From contig JAPYMA010001618.1 in the NCBI GenBank assembly GCA_035041965.1, positions 22,186-86,185 on the forward strand: DNA of 64,000 bases, read 5' to 3'. Under the pieces are notes generated by a model. That model did not search any database and was not told the DNA's origin. It worked only from the letters and a program-made list of their open reading frames with translations. Source of the DNA: Anisakis pegreffii. Its lineage: Eukaryota > Nematoda > Chromadorea > Rhabditida > Anisakidae. The first letter of the stretch is position 1. Every line of letters begins with the position of its first letter. Positions 62,431 through 64,000 of this stretch are shown one piece after another. Both the position numbers and the translations under genes were made by a program.

Positions 62431-62505
62431 CGGGAGATTACGTCTCATACTAAGGTTGAGCTTGATAGCATCGATGGATCTTAAGCACAAACGTGCTTAA
62501 GATCC
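62431..62505. repeat. Repeat B, copy 1, with 13-bp perfect hairpin
   Basis: The segment from GAGATTACGTCTCA to TGGATCTTA has a diverged copy at 63619-63692. In this copy the end forms a perfect hairpin: GGATCTTAAGCAC (62476-62488), loop AAAC, GTGCTTAAGATCC (62493-62505), with imperfect extension outward. Confidence 0.75.
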
Positions 62506-62954
62506 GTTGATATTAGGACGTTGTAAGCTTCCTTAGGTCATGAACAAAAATACTTCACCCTCTTCGCATTTACTTGAAAGAAGTTGTGTAGGTGAGCCCT
62601 TCAGTGAGATGTAAACGCTCGAATGTGGTGCCTGTTGGAGGCCAGATGTTGTGTTTTCAAAAATGAGTTCCAGGAGGTAGTGCACCCAGTATAGGTAATA
62701 GCCATACTGGCAAGTCAAGAAAAAACTGTTTCCCTTATCACTAAATTGAGCTTCTTGAATGTAGGGTATGAATCGCCTTATGAGCTTAGCGGTAGGTCTG
62801 GAAAGTTCGCCTGGACCACTCATCCTGTAGAGTCGAGTTGCTGAGTGGTGACTCGAAAAATGTCTTCCTCGTAGCGTTATTTAATAACAGTTGGAATAAG
62901 ACAGGTGTGATATTATTTTTGTAGTCAATGGTCATTCTTAAAAAGCAAATTTTG

Positions 62955-63270
62955 GTTGCGTGGGTGTTCCCAACCCGTCGAGCTGCCAACAAGAGGGGCT
63001 AGGTTTAGGTAAATGCGACAGGCGTTCCCCGCCTACCGGCAGTCTAGGCGAATGGGGAGAAATAAATCAAAATATGCTAGCGATATTTACCCGAGTATCG
63101 CTAGCATTTATTCTTCGAAATATATCACGGGCGATCCCGGCCCGGGAAAGGCGCCGATTTGACCGGGGATAGGGATTGCGCGTAAGTTGGCCTGAGTAGT
63201 GCCTTCGGGCATTTGCTTAGGTAACGAGGGTTCCCGGACTCACCGTGCGCACTTTCCCTTAACAGGGGGA
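62955..63270. mobile_element. GC-rich island, probable element fragment
   Basis: Two GC-rich blocks (62957-63060 and 63120-63265) with a 12-bp perfect stem between them (ATGCTAGCGATA at 63074-63085 with TATCGCTAGCAT at 63096-63107). The base composition is foreign to the surroundings and similar to the other GC-rich repeats here. It has no recognised open frame. Confidence 0.5.
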
Positions 63271-63618
63271 ATTATGATCGGGTTGACCATTGATTACACT
63301 AATGAAATCATATCGCTTAGTTTCAATGTTACTAAATGCGTTATAAGGAGAAATCTCTCAGGTTTTGTGGTTACTCGCCGAAGCTTATCTATTAGCTAGG
63401 TTCATGATGGCATTCATACAATTTTATTGGTATATCCTTATTCCCCTTGCCAGTGTGGTTATTATCCATCATTAGTGCTACCAAAGTTCTTGATCACACG
63501 GAAACATAGTTTTAATAATCCTGGAGATCATTACGGATTTTTCATTTGCAATTCATTATCTCAAGATTGAAATGAAAGTTATAAGTCACCGCCTCTGCCT
63601 TCAACAGATGACTGTGTT

Positions 63619-63692
63619 CGAGAAATTACATTTCAGATTGAGGTTGAGCTAGATAGCATGAGTGGATCTTAGGGATAGACGTTCGACTTATT
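63619..63692. repeat. Repeat B, copy 2
   Basis: Diverged copy of 62431-62494 (GAGGTTGAGCT, GATAGCAT, GTGGATCTTA). The hairpin of copy 1 is lost here. Confidence 0.65.
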
Positions 63693-63810
63693 ACAGGCTC
63701 AAGTAGGCTATCGAACACAGTCATTCTTGAGATGCACAGGTGACGTGGGGAAAATTTAGTTAGTAGAATAGCTTATTTTTGAAATTCTACTATCATACAT
63801 CATTAAGAAC

Positions 63811-64000
63811 AGGGATAATTGAATTGTTGGCGTGAATGGAATGACCTTAGCTGTTTGGTTGTCTACAATTATAATGTTAAATTTCATTTATCCCGTTGGA
63901 CCGAGGTTTTCAATCACGGATCGCATCTATCAGTCTCAAAATCGATCAAAAATCAACAATCAAGAATCGAGCAAAACTACAATATCGAATGTTATCAGTC
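63811..64000. repeat. Repeat A, copy 2, cut by the window end
   Basis: Same ordered blocks as 62043-62240. It runs off the end of the window, so its full length is unknown. Confidence 0.8.

Noticed and set aside
1..64000. tRNA, rRNA, CRISPR array or bacterial operon
   Set aside because: I found no cloverleaf with A and B boxes, no rRNA core sequence, no regularly spaced repeats with unique spacers and no bacterial-type gene packing.

Overview
The window looks like nuclear DNA from a nematode. It is AT-rich, with long introns bounded by GT-AG sites and acceptors of the TTTCAG type. It holds one very large gene and one compact gene, both on the + strand, and both belong to families well known in nematodes. 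Interstitial copies of the nematode telomere hexamer TTAGGC also occur. Introns of 10 kb and 17.5 kb argue against a compact Caenorhabditis-like genome and fit a larger, possibly parasitic, nematode genome better. That last point is inference, and I cannot name the species.

Region 1 (about 4.7-48.6 kb) is a type XV/XVIII collagen (multiplexin) gene, the likely orthologue of C. elegans cle-1. I rebuilt 22 coding exons by joining splice sites whose phases agree without a break. In order they encode a signal peptide, a thrombospondin-N/laminin-G-like (TSPN) domain, an acidic and Gln/Tyr-rich linker, a short interrupted Gly-X-Y domain, the NC1 trimerization domain, a long Pro/Gln/Arg-rich hinge and a C-terminal endostatin domain. 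The model gives about 1,093 residues. A second first exon at 33882-34874 has its own signal peptide and joins the same downstream exons through a 44-nt intron. It therefore appears to come from an internal promoter and to give a secreted isoform of about 1,204 residues, in which only the last strand of the TSPN domain remains, with one cysteine of its disulfide pair.

Region 2 (48.6-56.2 kb) is intergenic with no gene I can support; it contains a TTA-type microsatellite. Region 3 (56.2-58.4 kb) is a five-exon gene for a glycine N-acyltransferase-like protein of about 307 residues, with introns between 70 and 420 nt except one of 256-416 nt in the middle of the gene. Region 4 (about 60.8-64.0 kb) is a cluster of GC-rich repeats standing out from the AT-rich surroundings: one block resembling a motif common in non-LTR retrotransposon tails, two tandem copies of a roughly 484-bp unit, a further GC-rich island, and two repeat blocks each present twice.

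The first 4.7 kb and the long introns contain no gene I recognise. They do hold several structured elements, notably an 80-nt near-perfect hairpin at 32030-32109 and an inverted pair of TTAGGC-like triplets at 25479-25568. I found no rRNA, tRNA, CRISPR or bacterial-type features. The collagen is extracellular matrix (basement membrane) and the acyltransferase is probably a metabolic enzyme; nothing in the sequence links the two functionally.
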